Below, piece by piece: positions 1 through 10,793 of a DNA stretch of 64,000 bases. Both the position numbers and the translations under genes were made by a program. This stretch comes from Chaetoceros tenuissimus. Taxonomy: Eukaryota > Bacillariophyta > Thalassiosirophyceae > Chaetocerotales > Chaetocerotaceae. The stretch spans positions 248,001-312,000 of the forward strand of contig BLLK01000019.1 of the NCBI GenBank assembly GCA_021927905.1, written 5' to 3'. The notes beneath the pieces were generated by a model that was given only the letters and a program-made list of their open reading frames with translations, had not been told where the DNA came from and made no database searches. The first letter of the stretch is position 1, and every line of letters begins with the position of its first letter.

Positions 1-1434
1 CGATACTTCGAGAGCTTGATGAAGTGATCTCATATTTTCCGAATCGTATCCTCCTCCAAACATGCGCATGTTTTCTGCCTGTAGTTTAAGTCTTTTTTCT
101 TCTTCTTTCCGCTTTGCTTGTCTTCGAGCTTCTTCTTCGTCCTGATTAGCATCTACCTCACGGAAAGCATTCATGGCATCTGCGCACATGTCATCTTCCA
201 CCATAGTGATATCGATCAGGCAGCGTTTTTTCTCAACAAGCAAAGGAGCTTGTTCTCCTGATTCTTCTCCTTCTACAACTGGTTCCATATTTTTTTCCTG
301 ATGGAAGATAGCTACAAGCGCCTCTTTGTTACTGACATTTGGATAATGTTTCTTTATAGTTCTCATTTCGAACCAAAGATAGAGTCCCAAAACATAAATG
401 CCTTGTGATTCGCAACATATAACATCCATGATCTGATAGATGAGTCCAGATTGGAATGCAAAAAACATTTGAATGTAAAATGCAAATATAAGGAATACCA
501 CAAAAGCACAATTGCTTGCATCGCAATATCTTTTGTAGCTTCAAAGTTACTGAGACTTATTGCTGGGTGCAACTGTTGCTGCTGATTTGACAGTTGCCTA
601 AAACTGGAAAGAGAACGCTCATTAATCTGCTGTTCTTCACGGAATGTCTTGTAGATAATCAGAAGCATAGCTAATGTTCCAAATACAAATATTCCAGTAA
701 AAACCGCACAAAAGATCGTGATACTTATATCATCATCTAAAAATGGAAGTATTACACATAATCCGGCCACAGGATTGGGAGCAATAGCTGCATTCCTAAG
801 CAGCACAAATCTAGTGTACCAAACTGTTACAAAGAAAATGACTGTATAAGCCACAGCCTCCACAATTGGTGAAATCTTCTTGCCAACTCCATAATTTAAC
901 CTCAAAAGAAAATAGAGACATAGCCAACAACAGGCAAACATGAAGGCTGTGTAACAAGAAAAGTCGATGATACTTTGAACATAGCAGCCCAATGTGATGT
1001 CGCTCGTTTCTTTGACAATTTCACTGAAATTAAAAAAAGAGGTTGAGACAGCAGGGAAACTCATTTTATTTGCCAGGCTTCCACTGATGCCTGCTACCAA
1101 AACGTTTCCCGCTGAAAAAGTAGAGAATATTGCAAGAGCGCACATAATGCGATGATAGATTGGCTGCTTTGATTCTTCATCAGGATACTTCTTTCTTGAT
1201 ATTAGAAATAAGAGAAGAAAGTTACATGAAATAGAGATTGCAGCTACTGCAGTGTAAATTTCTGCAACAAATGTTTCGATGCTAGTTGCTGTTTCCTCAT
1301 GATGGTTCTCTTGTTCCGTCGTGCGTATCAACAACAGGAACATCGTCAAGCTTTTTGCCGGACAAATTGCTTTGAACGTCATCGCCTACAACCAAGAATC
1401 TGCTGTCAATAGTATAATGAAGAGTAGGAATCAT
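1..1434 (-). pseudogene. Seven-TM receptor (cAMP-receptor/secretin-like), degraded paralogue, runs off the window start
   Basis: This is a close relative of the intact gene at 10794-12641, in opposite orientation. The first six membrane segments and the loop motif YKTFREEQQINERS are retained. Two defects are visible. Near 501-510 the reading frame slips just after DIAMQAI; the intact copy continues VVFLIFAFYIQ, and here that sequence sits in another frame (a one-base loss near the A-run 502-505 would explain it). At the N-terminus the ATG matching the intact copy (1434) is out of frame with TM1 because of an extra segment of about 43 nt; a fortuitous ATG at 1382 restores an open frame. The C-terminal acidic, coiled-coil-like tail is still recognisable down to base 1, so the gene continues beyond the window. 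It is either a pseudogene or an intact gene with sequence errors. The receptor class is inferred from topology only. Confidence 0.7.
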
Positions 1435-1940
1435 AGTCCTAGGTGGTGTAGTTTACTTCCAATTAGATTACTTGATAGTAGAGGAGAATATTGTATTATG
1501 TAAGTATGGAAGAGAATTTCAACCTTCCCTTTTATCTCATGCGTACATATGTATCGATACTGCACCTCTATCTCATGACACATATAATGACGTCACAAAT
1601 TTCAATTTTGGAACACCTGTTTTAGAAATGGCCTAAACCTTGTGGCAGCTGTCAGTCAAAATAGCTAAAAGACTCTGCCCCTGGCAACGGAAAAAGAAGA
1701 GTAGATCATGTTGGCTTCGTTTTGAAAACATATCTTATGCCATCACACTATGGAGAGGAGTTCTGATAATGAATCACAGAAGAAGATAGACTTCAGCTCT
1801 CATATAGAAATAGTTGATAGGTATAACTAGAATCAAAACGAATTCATCATCGAGTAAAAGACTTGTGATAGCTTTGACAAGTGACACATCACCTAGAAAA
1901 TCACATATAATATCTAACGTGAGAGTAAAGGAGGATCTGC
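1435..1940. other. Divergent intergenic region
   Basis: Non-coding by eye, between the minus-strand receptor relic and the plus-strand gene at 1941. It holds a perfect CRE-type palindrome at 1588-1595 (listed separately). No RNA gene was recognised. Confidence 0.5.
1588..1595. promoter_or_regulatory. CRE-like palindrome TGACGTCA
   Basis: A perfect 8-bp TGACGTCA lies in the divergent promoter between the receptor relic and the gene starting at 1941. TGACGT/ACGTCA are the CO2/cAMP-response elements bound by bZIP factors in diatoms. That it functions here is an inference; the site could occur by chance. Confidence 0.35.
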
Positions 1941-4900
1941 ATGGATATTAAGCAAAAATCTGTATCTAATAAAACCAGCAGGTCAAGTCTCATCTCAACA
2001 TCTAGTTCAAGCTCATCTGAAAAGAAAGAAGAGCATCGCCATCTTAAGTTTGCCTTTGTTAGCAAGTGTGTACACGATAACAACAAAAGATACTATTGTT
2101 GCCCTTCTTATTGTTCTCCAGGAGGTATACGGTCGCTTCTATTCAATCATCAATCAGAAGGAGAAAATTCCAGTCATAGCAATAAAGAAGAGAATCAAGC
2201 TGAATCTACATTTCCAGTGACTCATAACAATATTCATTGGCCATCTCCTCTACATTTTCACTTAAGTGATCATCTGCCTATCTCTTCAAAGTATCTTTCA
2301 CATCTCATAGGTGATCAGCACTTGAAACAAGACTGGGACTCCCTCGGTAACTCCAATTGTTACATAGATTCTATTGTTTTCAAAAGCTTGACAGCTTCTA
2401 CTTCTAAACATAGACACTGACACGATCATCATATACATAATTCGCACAGGGGAAACATTGACAAGAAGCTAAAGCATCAGTCAAATTCTACAACGTCTTC
2501 TGTACTTTCAGCATCTAGTCATTCAAAATCTACACACTCCAAGAAAGATTTACATTTTCACAAACATCAACATATTCACTGTGGTGAGAGTATTAGTCAA
2601 ACTGTTTTACAATCCGCAATTGATACTATATTTAGAGCCATAGATTCTACACTGGAAAAGAAAAATATGTCGAGTCATCCACATCCGCCATTGACCTCAC
2701 TGTTGTCTTTTCTTGCATTTGACAATACTTTAGATTCTGATGATTCTGCTCAGTTGCACAAACATTCTGTTCAGGTAGATGGACGTTCTCATCATCATGA
2801 TAAAAATGATGCAATTTTAGAACCTGCCACTATTATTTATCATGAGTCGGCTCGATCCATTGTCTTTCGCGATCATTTGAGAAGAGTACATGATGCCCAA
2901 GTAAATAAAAAAGCAACCACTCCTCAGAAATTAAAGTCTATGCATAGTATTCATGAGCACGAAGAGAAATTGAAAGCAAAGCCAAATATTTCAGAATCTA
3001 GTACTTCAGGAGATGCATCTGCGGATAGTTCCACACCAAAATCGACAAATCGCAAATCTACAACCTTTAGAGATGATATTTCCTATATTAGTAATTCTAC
3101 AAATGGTAGCGGTGGCAAATTTTCCAATATAGGTGAAACAGCTCATGCAGTGCATTCATGCTCTATTAATTCTCTCGGATCGTCGCTAGATGCTACTCAT
3201 GATGATGTACACACTGAAGACGAGCATGATCACAGTACATCTACCTTTGAAATAAATCTTCACGATTCCCCATCTGTTGGCGAGAAACCGCAAGTCATTA
3301 TTGCAAATTTTACACCTGAAATTGACCCGTTACCTCCATTAGACTTTGAGCATCATCATGAGTTCCAAAAACTGTTACTCTCTAATCCATACACTTGGAA
3401 CAAAGATCAAGGTGCAGGTCCAGAGGAGGCAACTATTAATCAAGATGTCTGGAGTACAATGACTGAATCTGAGAAGCAAGTAGTGGAACGTCTCAAGAAT
3501 CAAATGTGTGCAGTCAAAACAATCAAGAATTCAGATTTGACTTCATTTATTAAAAAGTTCCCAGTAAAGAATGGCGAAAGAGCAAAGCGATGGTTGCATC
3601 CCAAAGACTTTAAAAATGCAACAAAGGCATATAGAGAGTCAGATTCTCAATTGCATTCATTTTACACATCTCTTTCATTACTGCCTCCACTCGGTATTAA
3701 AATGCGTTGTTATGGATCAACAAGAGAATATAGCCTTGGAGTTATTTTTCCGCTTCCTACAAAGTTCATATTGGGCGAAAGTGAAGATGATGCCGCAAAA
3801 AGAACCTACTCATGGGCTTGGCCGGCTGGATATGCTGCAAAGACTGAATTCAATATAACGCCCTATGGAGATCTAATCAATGGTAAGAAAATACAACATT
3901 GTTTATTTTATACACAAATGAATGGAATTCTCATCAAAACAATCTTCTAGGCCGAGAGGAAGCATTGGTGTCCCTTTCAACATTGAGATCTAATAACCAC
4001 GCCTATGTATACGAAAAGGACTATAAAATCCTCGGAAAATTGATTAAAGGCGGATTTAATACTTTGCCATATAATGAACTCTATTGTCGCATTGGAGGAA
4101 GCGGTAGAATGAAATCAGAGAACGATATTTCCTTTGATCAAGGAGTTGGTCTACCCATTGCTTTATTTGTAAGGACTTGTACCTTTGGTGATCTTGCTGC
4201 ATTACTAAGATTCCGTGCTAGACTAGGAGCAACATTAGGCAAGAGTTCAGTACGTGCCATCCCACTTTTGTACATTGATCCAAACGATGGAGTTAGAGTT
4301 TTGACAGAACCTCTTCAGAAGAAACTTCTTTCTACAATGTCAAATTCTTTGAACCCATTCCAAAACCCTCATTTAAGACACAAGACTCAAATTAATGAGG
4401 TTTCAGAGACTCATTTCCAGCAAAAACTCGAAGAACTATTGGATCTTGATGACGATAACATTCGAAATATTCTTACCGCAGAGGGTAAGTATTTAGAGTT
4501 ATCAATTTTTAACATCTTCACCGCATTCACTTTCTCACCATTCGTCTATAGAATGCGGAAGATTAGCTGGGGGCTTTGGAGCGACTGATGATAGTGTCGC
4601 ACATCTATTGATGGATGCACTCGAGGATGATGGTGAACAAGCTCACAGTAATCAAAATAAGTTGCAACGAATTGTAAATGAAGGATTGACGTCAGCTGTG
4701 AGAGCTGGAGATTTCAATACATCTCGCCAGGTAAGCCCTAATAATACCTAAAGTCTGTGTCCATGAGAAGAACCCTTACCTCTCTCTAACGGTTCAATCC
4801 TTTTAGCTCCTTATTCTTTATACACTTGTAGCTTCAAGACATTCCAAACAATGCAATGAGGTGGATAAGTCAAAGACATCACTTGATACAGATGAAGCTT

Positions 4901-5610
4901 CTGTGCAACATTCTGTGTGTAGCAATAGCTCCAAGCATAAAAATCAACGTTTGACAAGACAAATCAGTTCCATGTCCGCACATAAAGATACCGGTACAAG
5001 ACTACTCCAGAGAAAGTCTTCTCTTGAAACATCCAAATCATCCATTCCTGCACCTCCTCCACCTCCTCCATTAGATACAGACCGTCTCCGATCAGCGACA
5101 AATTCCGATGGTTTATTGGCCGTACTTGGTGCAGCAGAAGTTTTAAAATCACTTCAAACAGGAGCAGCAGCCAAACGTGCCCAAGAAGCAGCCGACTCCA
5201 TCGACGAATGGGTAGAGAAAAGTGAACATTCCGTAGCATACCGTCTAGCATCATGGAGAGATTTAACAGCTGCACAGGGCGATCTAAAAATTGCCACCGA
5301 AAACAATAGTAACTTTATGGCATTTGTAAGTAACAAGGCCATCACCAACCGACGTAGATTTGCAACTCAATTACGCAATTCCATCGCCAATACAAATTTT
5401 GAGGGTATTGAGTTTTTAAAGCAGATCCATAGCATTCTTGGTACGATGCATTCACCTTGTTTACGTCTGGAGTTGTTGCAGTTTATACTTGGTCTTGACA
5501 ATCGCTATTCTGTGGCTCATGTCGCTCGAAGCATTGAACTTGCTGCTACATGTCTGGATATTTCAGCTACGGATGATATTTTTGTAGAGCAGACGGAAGA
5601 GTTTGTCTAA
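1941..5610 (+). CDS. Uncharacterised large Ser/His-rich protein, four exons, with an in-frame TGA
   Basis: I do not recognise the family. Four exons join cleanly: 1941-3882, 3951-4484, 4552-4730 and 4807-5610. The introns (68, 67 and 76 nt) are all GTAAG...AG and keep the frame, giving about 1150 codons. The N-terminal 480 residues are low-complexity and rich in Ser, His, Asp and Glu (likely disordered). From about residue 500 there is a conserved-looking globular part with WLHPKDFKNATKAYRE, YSWAWPAGYAAK and LYCRIGGSGR, then an alpha-helical C-terminal region (WRDLTAAQGDLK, FLKQIHSILGTMHSPCLRL) after a proline run (APPPPPPLD). A TGA at 2418-2420 interrupts the first exon. The same frame stays open and His-rich on both sides, and no GT-AG pair removes it in frame. 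The alternative is initiation at the in-frame ATG 2667, with the first part a relic. Confidence 0.6.
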
Positions 5611-5967
5611 AGGCTGATATATTTCTTGATATTTCAGCAGCAAACTCTATTTTTGTGGTGTAGTTGATAAAGTTATTTAAATTATAATTTTCATTTAAAT
5701 GTACTAATAGCCTTTTGAACAACTCTTAGGGGTAGTTAGGGGCGTACGCAGTACAATGACTTTTGTGGCGGCTTCTCAAAGCATTTTCTGGCTTCGCATC
5801 TTGTAACCGTTTTCTAACCGACATGATATCATCTCACACTGACGTTTTTTCTGACACAACATGCATTTCTAACTCATTTCATCATCACATTCCATAAAAA
5901 GCAACTGAAACTGATACAACTGTTACAGAGCTCCAAGTAGAATTTCATATTTATACCTTTTTTCATC
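5611..5967. other. Intergenic region, tandem genes
   Basis: AT-rich 3' end of the upstream gene and presumed promoter of the M32 peptidase gene. No further feature seen. Confidence 0.4.
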
Positions 5968-7787
5968 ATGTTAGTCAGCAAAGTAGCCGTATCTTTTCTT
6001 TCTCTCATCTCAGGCAGTCGAGCATTTGCAATTTCTCCTCGCTACAGTTTCAATGCAATCCGAGGAGGAGCGTCTAAACTAAGTATGTCCACTGCTGCTC
6101 CAACAGAAGTCAAGCCATTGCAAGAAACATCTTCAGCGTACAAGGAATTATATGAAACTTTGCAAAGCATCACTCAACTCAAACGAGTGTCTGCTGTATT
6201 GGATTATGACAGAATGGTACTCATGCCAAGTAGTGAAGATGCAGCAGCGGCGAGAGGAGCACAACAGGCTGTATTAGCAAGTATCATTCATGAAAAAAGC
6301 ACCGATGCAAAAATTGGCGAATTGATTGCAGAATCTCTAAAAGATATTGAAGCTTCCTCGGAAGAACATCAGGAAGAACGTCGCGTTTTAGCTCTGACTC
6401 AAAAATCTTTTGATAAAAATACAAAGATTCCAGCAGAATTGGAAGCCAAACGGGCTAAATTGCAATCAGCGGCATATACAGCATGGGTCAAGGCTCGTAC
6501 TGCTTCTGACTTTTCTTTATTCGAATCCACCTTGAAAGAATGCTTTGAGACTGCTCAACAAGTTGCAGAATGTACCCGTGAAAATGAGTCTATTCCACTC
6601 TATACTCAAATGTTGGATGAGTTTGAAACTGGAATGGATGCATCTCGTATTGATGATTTGTTTTCTGAAATTAAAACGGCACTTGTTCCTTTGATTCAAA
6701 AAGTTTTAGCTTCTTCGACTCCGCCTAGTACGGATGTTTTGAATGGTGAATTTCCAATTGAGGTACAAAAAAAGATTAATGAGGATATTGTCACTAAAAT
6801 GGGGTTCGATGTAAATTCAGGCAGGTGCGACGAGAGTGTCCACCCCTTTACCATGAGTTTCGGTCCTTCGGATGTAAGAATTACTTCTCGTTACTCGACT
6901 TCGGAATGGTATCAGGGTCTTGCGGCATCGATTCATGAAGCTGGTCATGCAATGTATGAACAAAATATAAAGGATAGTGGCCTTGAGATTGATTCCTATT
7001 TGAGTATGGGAGCACATGAATCGCAATCTTTATTTTGGGAAAGACATATTGGAATGTCCAAGGAGTTTTGTAAAGTGATTGCTGAGAAAATGAATGCTGA
7101 GATGCCAAATGCGCAAGACTTTACTTGTGACAGTATTTATGGAGCAATCAATTCTGTATCGAAATCCGAAATTCGTGTAGAAGCAGATGAATTGACTTAT
7201 CCGTTACATGTTATTTTGAGATACAATATTGAGCGTGATGTTGTAGAAGGAAAACTGGATGTCAAGGATATTCCTACGAAATGGAATGAATTGATGAAGA
7301 CTATGTTGGATGTTGATATTACAGATGATGCAAAAGGCTGCCTTCAAGATGTACATTGGTAAGTAGGTTTGCTATGTTTTCTCAGCTGCTGCCTTCTTCT
7401 TTGACTTGGCAAGTTCGATAAAGCTGCAAAATTCATTCATCAATTTACATTCTATGTTTGCGAGATTCGAGATTATCCTAACAAATTCGTCCCTGTTTCA
7501 ACAGGTCTGGATTGGCGATTGGCTATTTCCCAACTTACCTTATTGGAGCTGTAACTGCGGCGCAACTTGCATATTATTGTGAGAAGGATCTACCCTCATT
7601 TAGAGCTGATATTAAGAATAATGAGTTTGGAAACATCAAGGCTTGGCTAGTAGAGCAAGTTCACATTCATGGAAGAAGATATGAGTCATTGGATGCAATG
7701 CTTGAAGATCAACTAGGAGAAAAGTTGAATCCAAAGTATTTTATTGATTACTTGACAAAAAAGTACTGTGATTTGTACAAAGTTTAA
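5968..7787 (+). CDS. M32-family metallocarboxypeptidase, probably plastid-targeted
   Basis: This is a thermostable-carboxypeptidase-1-like zinc enzyme that removes C-terminal amino acids. Two exons, 5968-7358 and 7505-7787, are joined by a 146-nt GTAAGT...CAG intron inside the conserved HWSG motif, giving about 557 aa against roughly 500 in bacteria. The zinc motif HEAGHAMYEQ (about residue 323) is followed some 25 residues later by the M32 hallmark AHESQSLFWE, which supplies the third ligand and catalytic context. The second exon carries the family's GYFPTYLIGAVTAAQ and ends with a helical tail. The first 40 residues form a signal peptide followed by SRAFAIS, which resembles the ASAF cleavage motif of diatom plastid preproteins, so plastid import is likely though secretion is possible. 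The start is the first ATG, just ahead of the hydrophobic signal. All catalytic motifs are intact. Confidence 0.93.
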
Positions 7788-7879
7788 AGCTTTAGAGACA
7801 AGAAGAAACTAAAGAATCTTAAAGATATTCATCGTTCTTAGTACAATCTTTATACAGATACGAGTAAAAACATCTGATT

Positions 7880-10522
7880 TTACGATATTGCGGCGTCATC
7901 ACTGTTCAAAATAGATCCTTTGCAAAAAAGATTTTTTTTGTCAAAGATTTTGCTAGAGATTGAGGCATGTTCATTGATCGAACGTTTTAGTTTTGGTGCC
8001 CTCTTCTTACGTACTTCAGCTAAGATGTCAATAATATTTTCAGACGGCTCTTTGATCTTGTACTTTCTTTTCCTAAGAGGCCTATCATCGCATGGGTCTT
8101 TTGGATTATGGTACACTAGAGGTAATTCGTGATGAGATATTTTGAAATTCAAGCTTCCATACACAACATCATTCTGTTCGTAAGAAATGAAGTTTTGCCT
8201 ACACTTTTTTGTTTGAGTTACGTTCCTTGTAGATGTCTTTGCAACATCAACAATTGCATATTGCGACGGAGGTAGATCTTCCTCGATGGTCTTTGTGTTC
8301 GTAGTTCTTGCATAGATCTTACTCAGTTGCCATGCTAATGCGTTTGGTGAACTTTTCTTTTTCGACTCAATATTTCCTTTCAAAGACACCGAAGTAGAGC
8401 CTAGAGGAGCATCTCGTATACCTTTCATTTGTAATTCTTTGCCCTCTCCACATACAGCAAACGTATTGGACAATATGTCACCTCTTGAGTCTGCAGTAAT
8501 TACACACAACGCTTTCTGAGATTCTACATCAAATTCATTTGATTTCATAGTTTCATTTGTCAATATGGTAGACATGTCGGTGTAAAAACTTGCCAAACCA
8601 GTTGTAAATTTCGATGAGGAGGTAGTAGGAAAGGGATGAAAGGAAGTTTTGGAAAAGGTACCTAGTACATCTAATTCCTTTGTAGTACTGGCGACACTTT
8701 CCAAGTTTTTTGTATGAAAAAGACCCGCTTGTTTAGGTCGATAATGCATACTGAATCCTTTTGCATTTGGCTCTTTCTTTCCATTTATTATTGGTATAGC
8801 AGAATCTTCAATTCCTTCTGTCATAATCAGTGGTGTTGTAAGAATGCTACCTGCACCATAAATACCCGTTGATGAATTCATGATTTTGTCTTCGTCTAGC
8901 ATACCTCCCATGGACCATGAGCATATAGTCTTTGAAGGCATTCTAGCATCAATGTGATAAAGTTTACTTCCTGCAGATGCGGTTGAAACAAACAGTGAAT
9001 ATGGATTCTCATGACTCTCTTGAACAATAGAACATACTGAATGAATACCTCCAGGAACAAACTCATCATCGGAAGGACTCCATACAAAATTGGCTTTATT
9101 CGACCTTAAATCAATGGAGTGTAGAGAATGTCCATACCCAAGCTGCGGTCGCTTCCAATGCACTGGACCTTTTATTAGAGGTTGCTGAGTTGATGATCGT
9201 GCTGCACTCCAAAGTACCAATGGATGTACTCCAGAGAATTCTATTTGCGAGATACTCGATAGATTCTCTATCTCATATCTTTTCGTTTGTATCTGTGAAT
9301 AGTTTTTACCACCACACGTTGTATAATGAATAGTGTTTGGTCCACGGGCTCCAAAGACTAGATCTTCTGAGCTTTTACAAACTGTTGCAAAGGTGGGGAT
9401 GGTGCCTCCATAAAAAGTCGAATTGTACTGCCTTGTGGCAATATCTATAGGCGTCAATGGTACTCTTCCATCTATATGATAATCTAAACTCGCAATAAAG
9501 CTCAAAGTATAATCTCTTGTACAAAATGCATGATCCTCATCATCTACCGCTTCGCACAACAAAATAGAGACATCCCGTGATGTACGCACGATTTGTAGTG
9601 TTTCATTTGATAAAGTAGAGATATCACGGACATCGCAACAGCTTTCAATTTGCATCACAGTGGCTTCCACATCGACTTGTCGTGGTAATCCATGACCGTC
9701 ACTGGATGAATCCTTTTGAGGCAAATGTATTGGGTTCACAGATACCGACTGTCCTTTGGAAAACAACAGGGCACAGCTGTGACTCTCTTTCTTATTCTTC
9801 CCTTCACAATATTGACAATTACATGGCAGAAGTTTCAAACTATTTCCATAGTATTGTGGCTGCTCCTGAATATTCCTTCTCTCTAAACCATGTATTTGTT
9901 TAAACTGCTTTTGTTCCTTTTGCGACATGCACAATAAAGGTTTGTCTCCTCCTCCTAGTGCACTTCTTACTTCAGGTTCCGTAAAGGGTGCACAATATCG
10001 ACTCAAGGGGAATGAATTCCCGAAGGAAACATCATTATGCCGTTTCTTCATTTCTAATTCAGCTTGCTGTTGAATATATTGATTTGTAATCATTTCTTCA
10101 TCTTCTTCCAGATACAAACAAGATGAATAGTTGCTTTTTCCATAGTTGCTATCTTGAACATATGGTAAGTTATCATATGCTCTACCTAATGAGCCTGGAA
10201 AGTTATGAATCAATCTAGCCCTATTTGTTTGACTTAGGGTTTCAGTTATATAATTTGCATAATCCCTAATCTGGACAATACCCAAGTCATCTAAAGTTAC
10301 ATTCCATGGTTTCCAACTATGATAAGAATCTTCTATAGAAGGAAAATATTCTGCTGCATGTTTTGTGGTATTATCATGTTTGTATAAAAAGGTTGGTGCT
10401 CCAATTTGTTGATAAAAGTAAGATTCTTTGTTTGGCAGACGATCTGCTATTGATGAGATATCTTCTGTGCTGGAGCTTTCAGTCGATGATACTGAAGAAT
10501 TTGAAGAGTAATTAGCTGCCAT
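7880..10522 (-). CDS. 880-aa beta-propeller-like nuclear protein, possible TAF1C/Rrn6 relative
   Basis: A single uninterrupted reading frame of 880 codons starting at ATG 10522. The central part has repeated beta-strand-like segments such as GVHPLVLWSAARSS, LHSIDLRS and SKLYHIDARMPS, which look like blades of a WD40-type propeller. The HP[R/L]-type and LYxxDxR motifs recall the RNA polymerase I initiation factor subunit TAF1C/Rrn6, but this likeness is weak and is only an inference. The C-terminus is strongly basic (RKRKYKIKEP, RKKRAPKLKR), suggesting a nuclear localisation signal. A Cys cluster, CNCQYCEGK, lies near residue 235. No membrane segment or signal peptide is present. Its start faces away from the 7TM gene at 10794 across about 270-350 bp, so the two may share a promoter region. 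Confidence 0.6.
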   Translation of the reverse strand: MAANYSSNSSVSSTESSSTEDISSIADRLPNKESYFYQQIGAPTFLYKHDNTTKHAAEYFPSIEDSYHSWKPWNVTLDDLGIVQIRDYANYITETLSQTNRARLIHNFPGSLGRAYDNLPYVQDSNYGKSNYSSCLYLEEDEEMITNQYIQQQAELEMKKRHNDVSFGNSFPLSRYCAPFTEPEVRSALGGGDKPLLCMSQKEQKQFKQIHGLERRNIQEQPQYYGNSLKLLPCNCQYCEGKNKKESHSCALLFSKGQSVSVNPIHLPQKDSSSDGHGLPRQVDVEATVMQIESCCDVRDISTLSNETLQIVRTSRDVSILLCEAVDDEDHAFCTRDYTLSFIASLDYHIDGRVPLTPIDIATRQYNSTFYGGTIPTFATVCKSSEDLVFGARGPNTIHYTTCGGKNYSQIQTKRYEIENLSSISQIEFSGVHPLVLWSAARSSTQQPLIKGPVHWKRPQLGYGHSLHSIDLRSNKANFVWSPSDDEFVPGGIHSVCSIVQESHENPYSLFVSTASAGSKLYHIDARMPSKTICSWSMGGMLDEDKIMNSSTGIYGAGSILTTPLIMTEGIEDSAIPIINGKKEPNAKGFSMHYRPKQAGLFHTKNLESVASTTKELDVLGTFSKTSFHPFPTTSSSKFTTGLASFYTDMSTILTNETMKSNEFDVESQKALCVITADSRGDILSNTFAVCGEGKELQMKGIRDAPLGSTSVSLKGNIESKKKSSPNALAWQLSKIYARTTNTKTIEEDLPPSQYAIVDVAKTSTRNVTQTKKCRQNFISYEQNDVVYGSLNFKISHHELPLVYHNPKDPCDDRPLRKRKYKIKEPSENIIDILAEVRKKRAPKLKRSINEHASISSKIFDKKNLFCKGSILNSDDAAIS

Positions 10523-10712
10523 GATCTTTTCATAGTTTCGCTCCTATTGATGTTTCATTTTTAGAAGAAGTATTTAGGGCAAATAAATCAAAAAGAGATC
10601 TGTTCATCAAGTGTGTGTTTCCACTGTGTTTCTACATGCTGTGTACTCGTATTTGTGAATTTCAGTGGACAGGAAAATCTGAACATGTTGAGAAGAATAG
10701 ATACTGGCTTTA

Positions 10713-10741
10713 TACGTACGAAATGAATTTTCTCGTACGTA
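10713..10741. promoter_or_regulatory. Inverted repeat TACGTACGA / TCGTACGTA in a divergent promoter
   Basis: Two perfect 9-bp arms (10713-10721 and 10733-10741) are separated by an 11-nt AT-rich spacer, between the start of the 880-aa gene (-) and the 7TM receptor (+). It could be a dimeric transcription-factor site or an RNA hairpin in the 5' leader. Function is inferred from position only. Confidence 0.4.
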
Positions 10742-10793
10742 CAATTAGTTTATCCGATTATCCGGAATCAAGGAAGTACTTTCAAAAGTACGC

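Noticed and set aside
2418-2420. Selenocysteine codon
   Set aside because: The neighbouring sequence is low-complexity His-rich without a redox-type Cys/Sec context, and no SECIS element was identified.
2347-2480. Intron removing the TGA at 2418
   Set aside because: Every GT-AG pair tried from 2347 gives a frame change or a new stop.
4687-4694. Third TGACGTCA site
   Set aside because: Inside a coding exon (encoding LTSA), so its sequence is explained by the protein.
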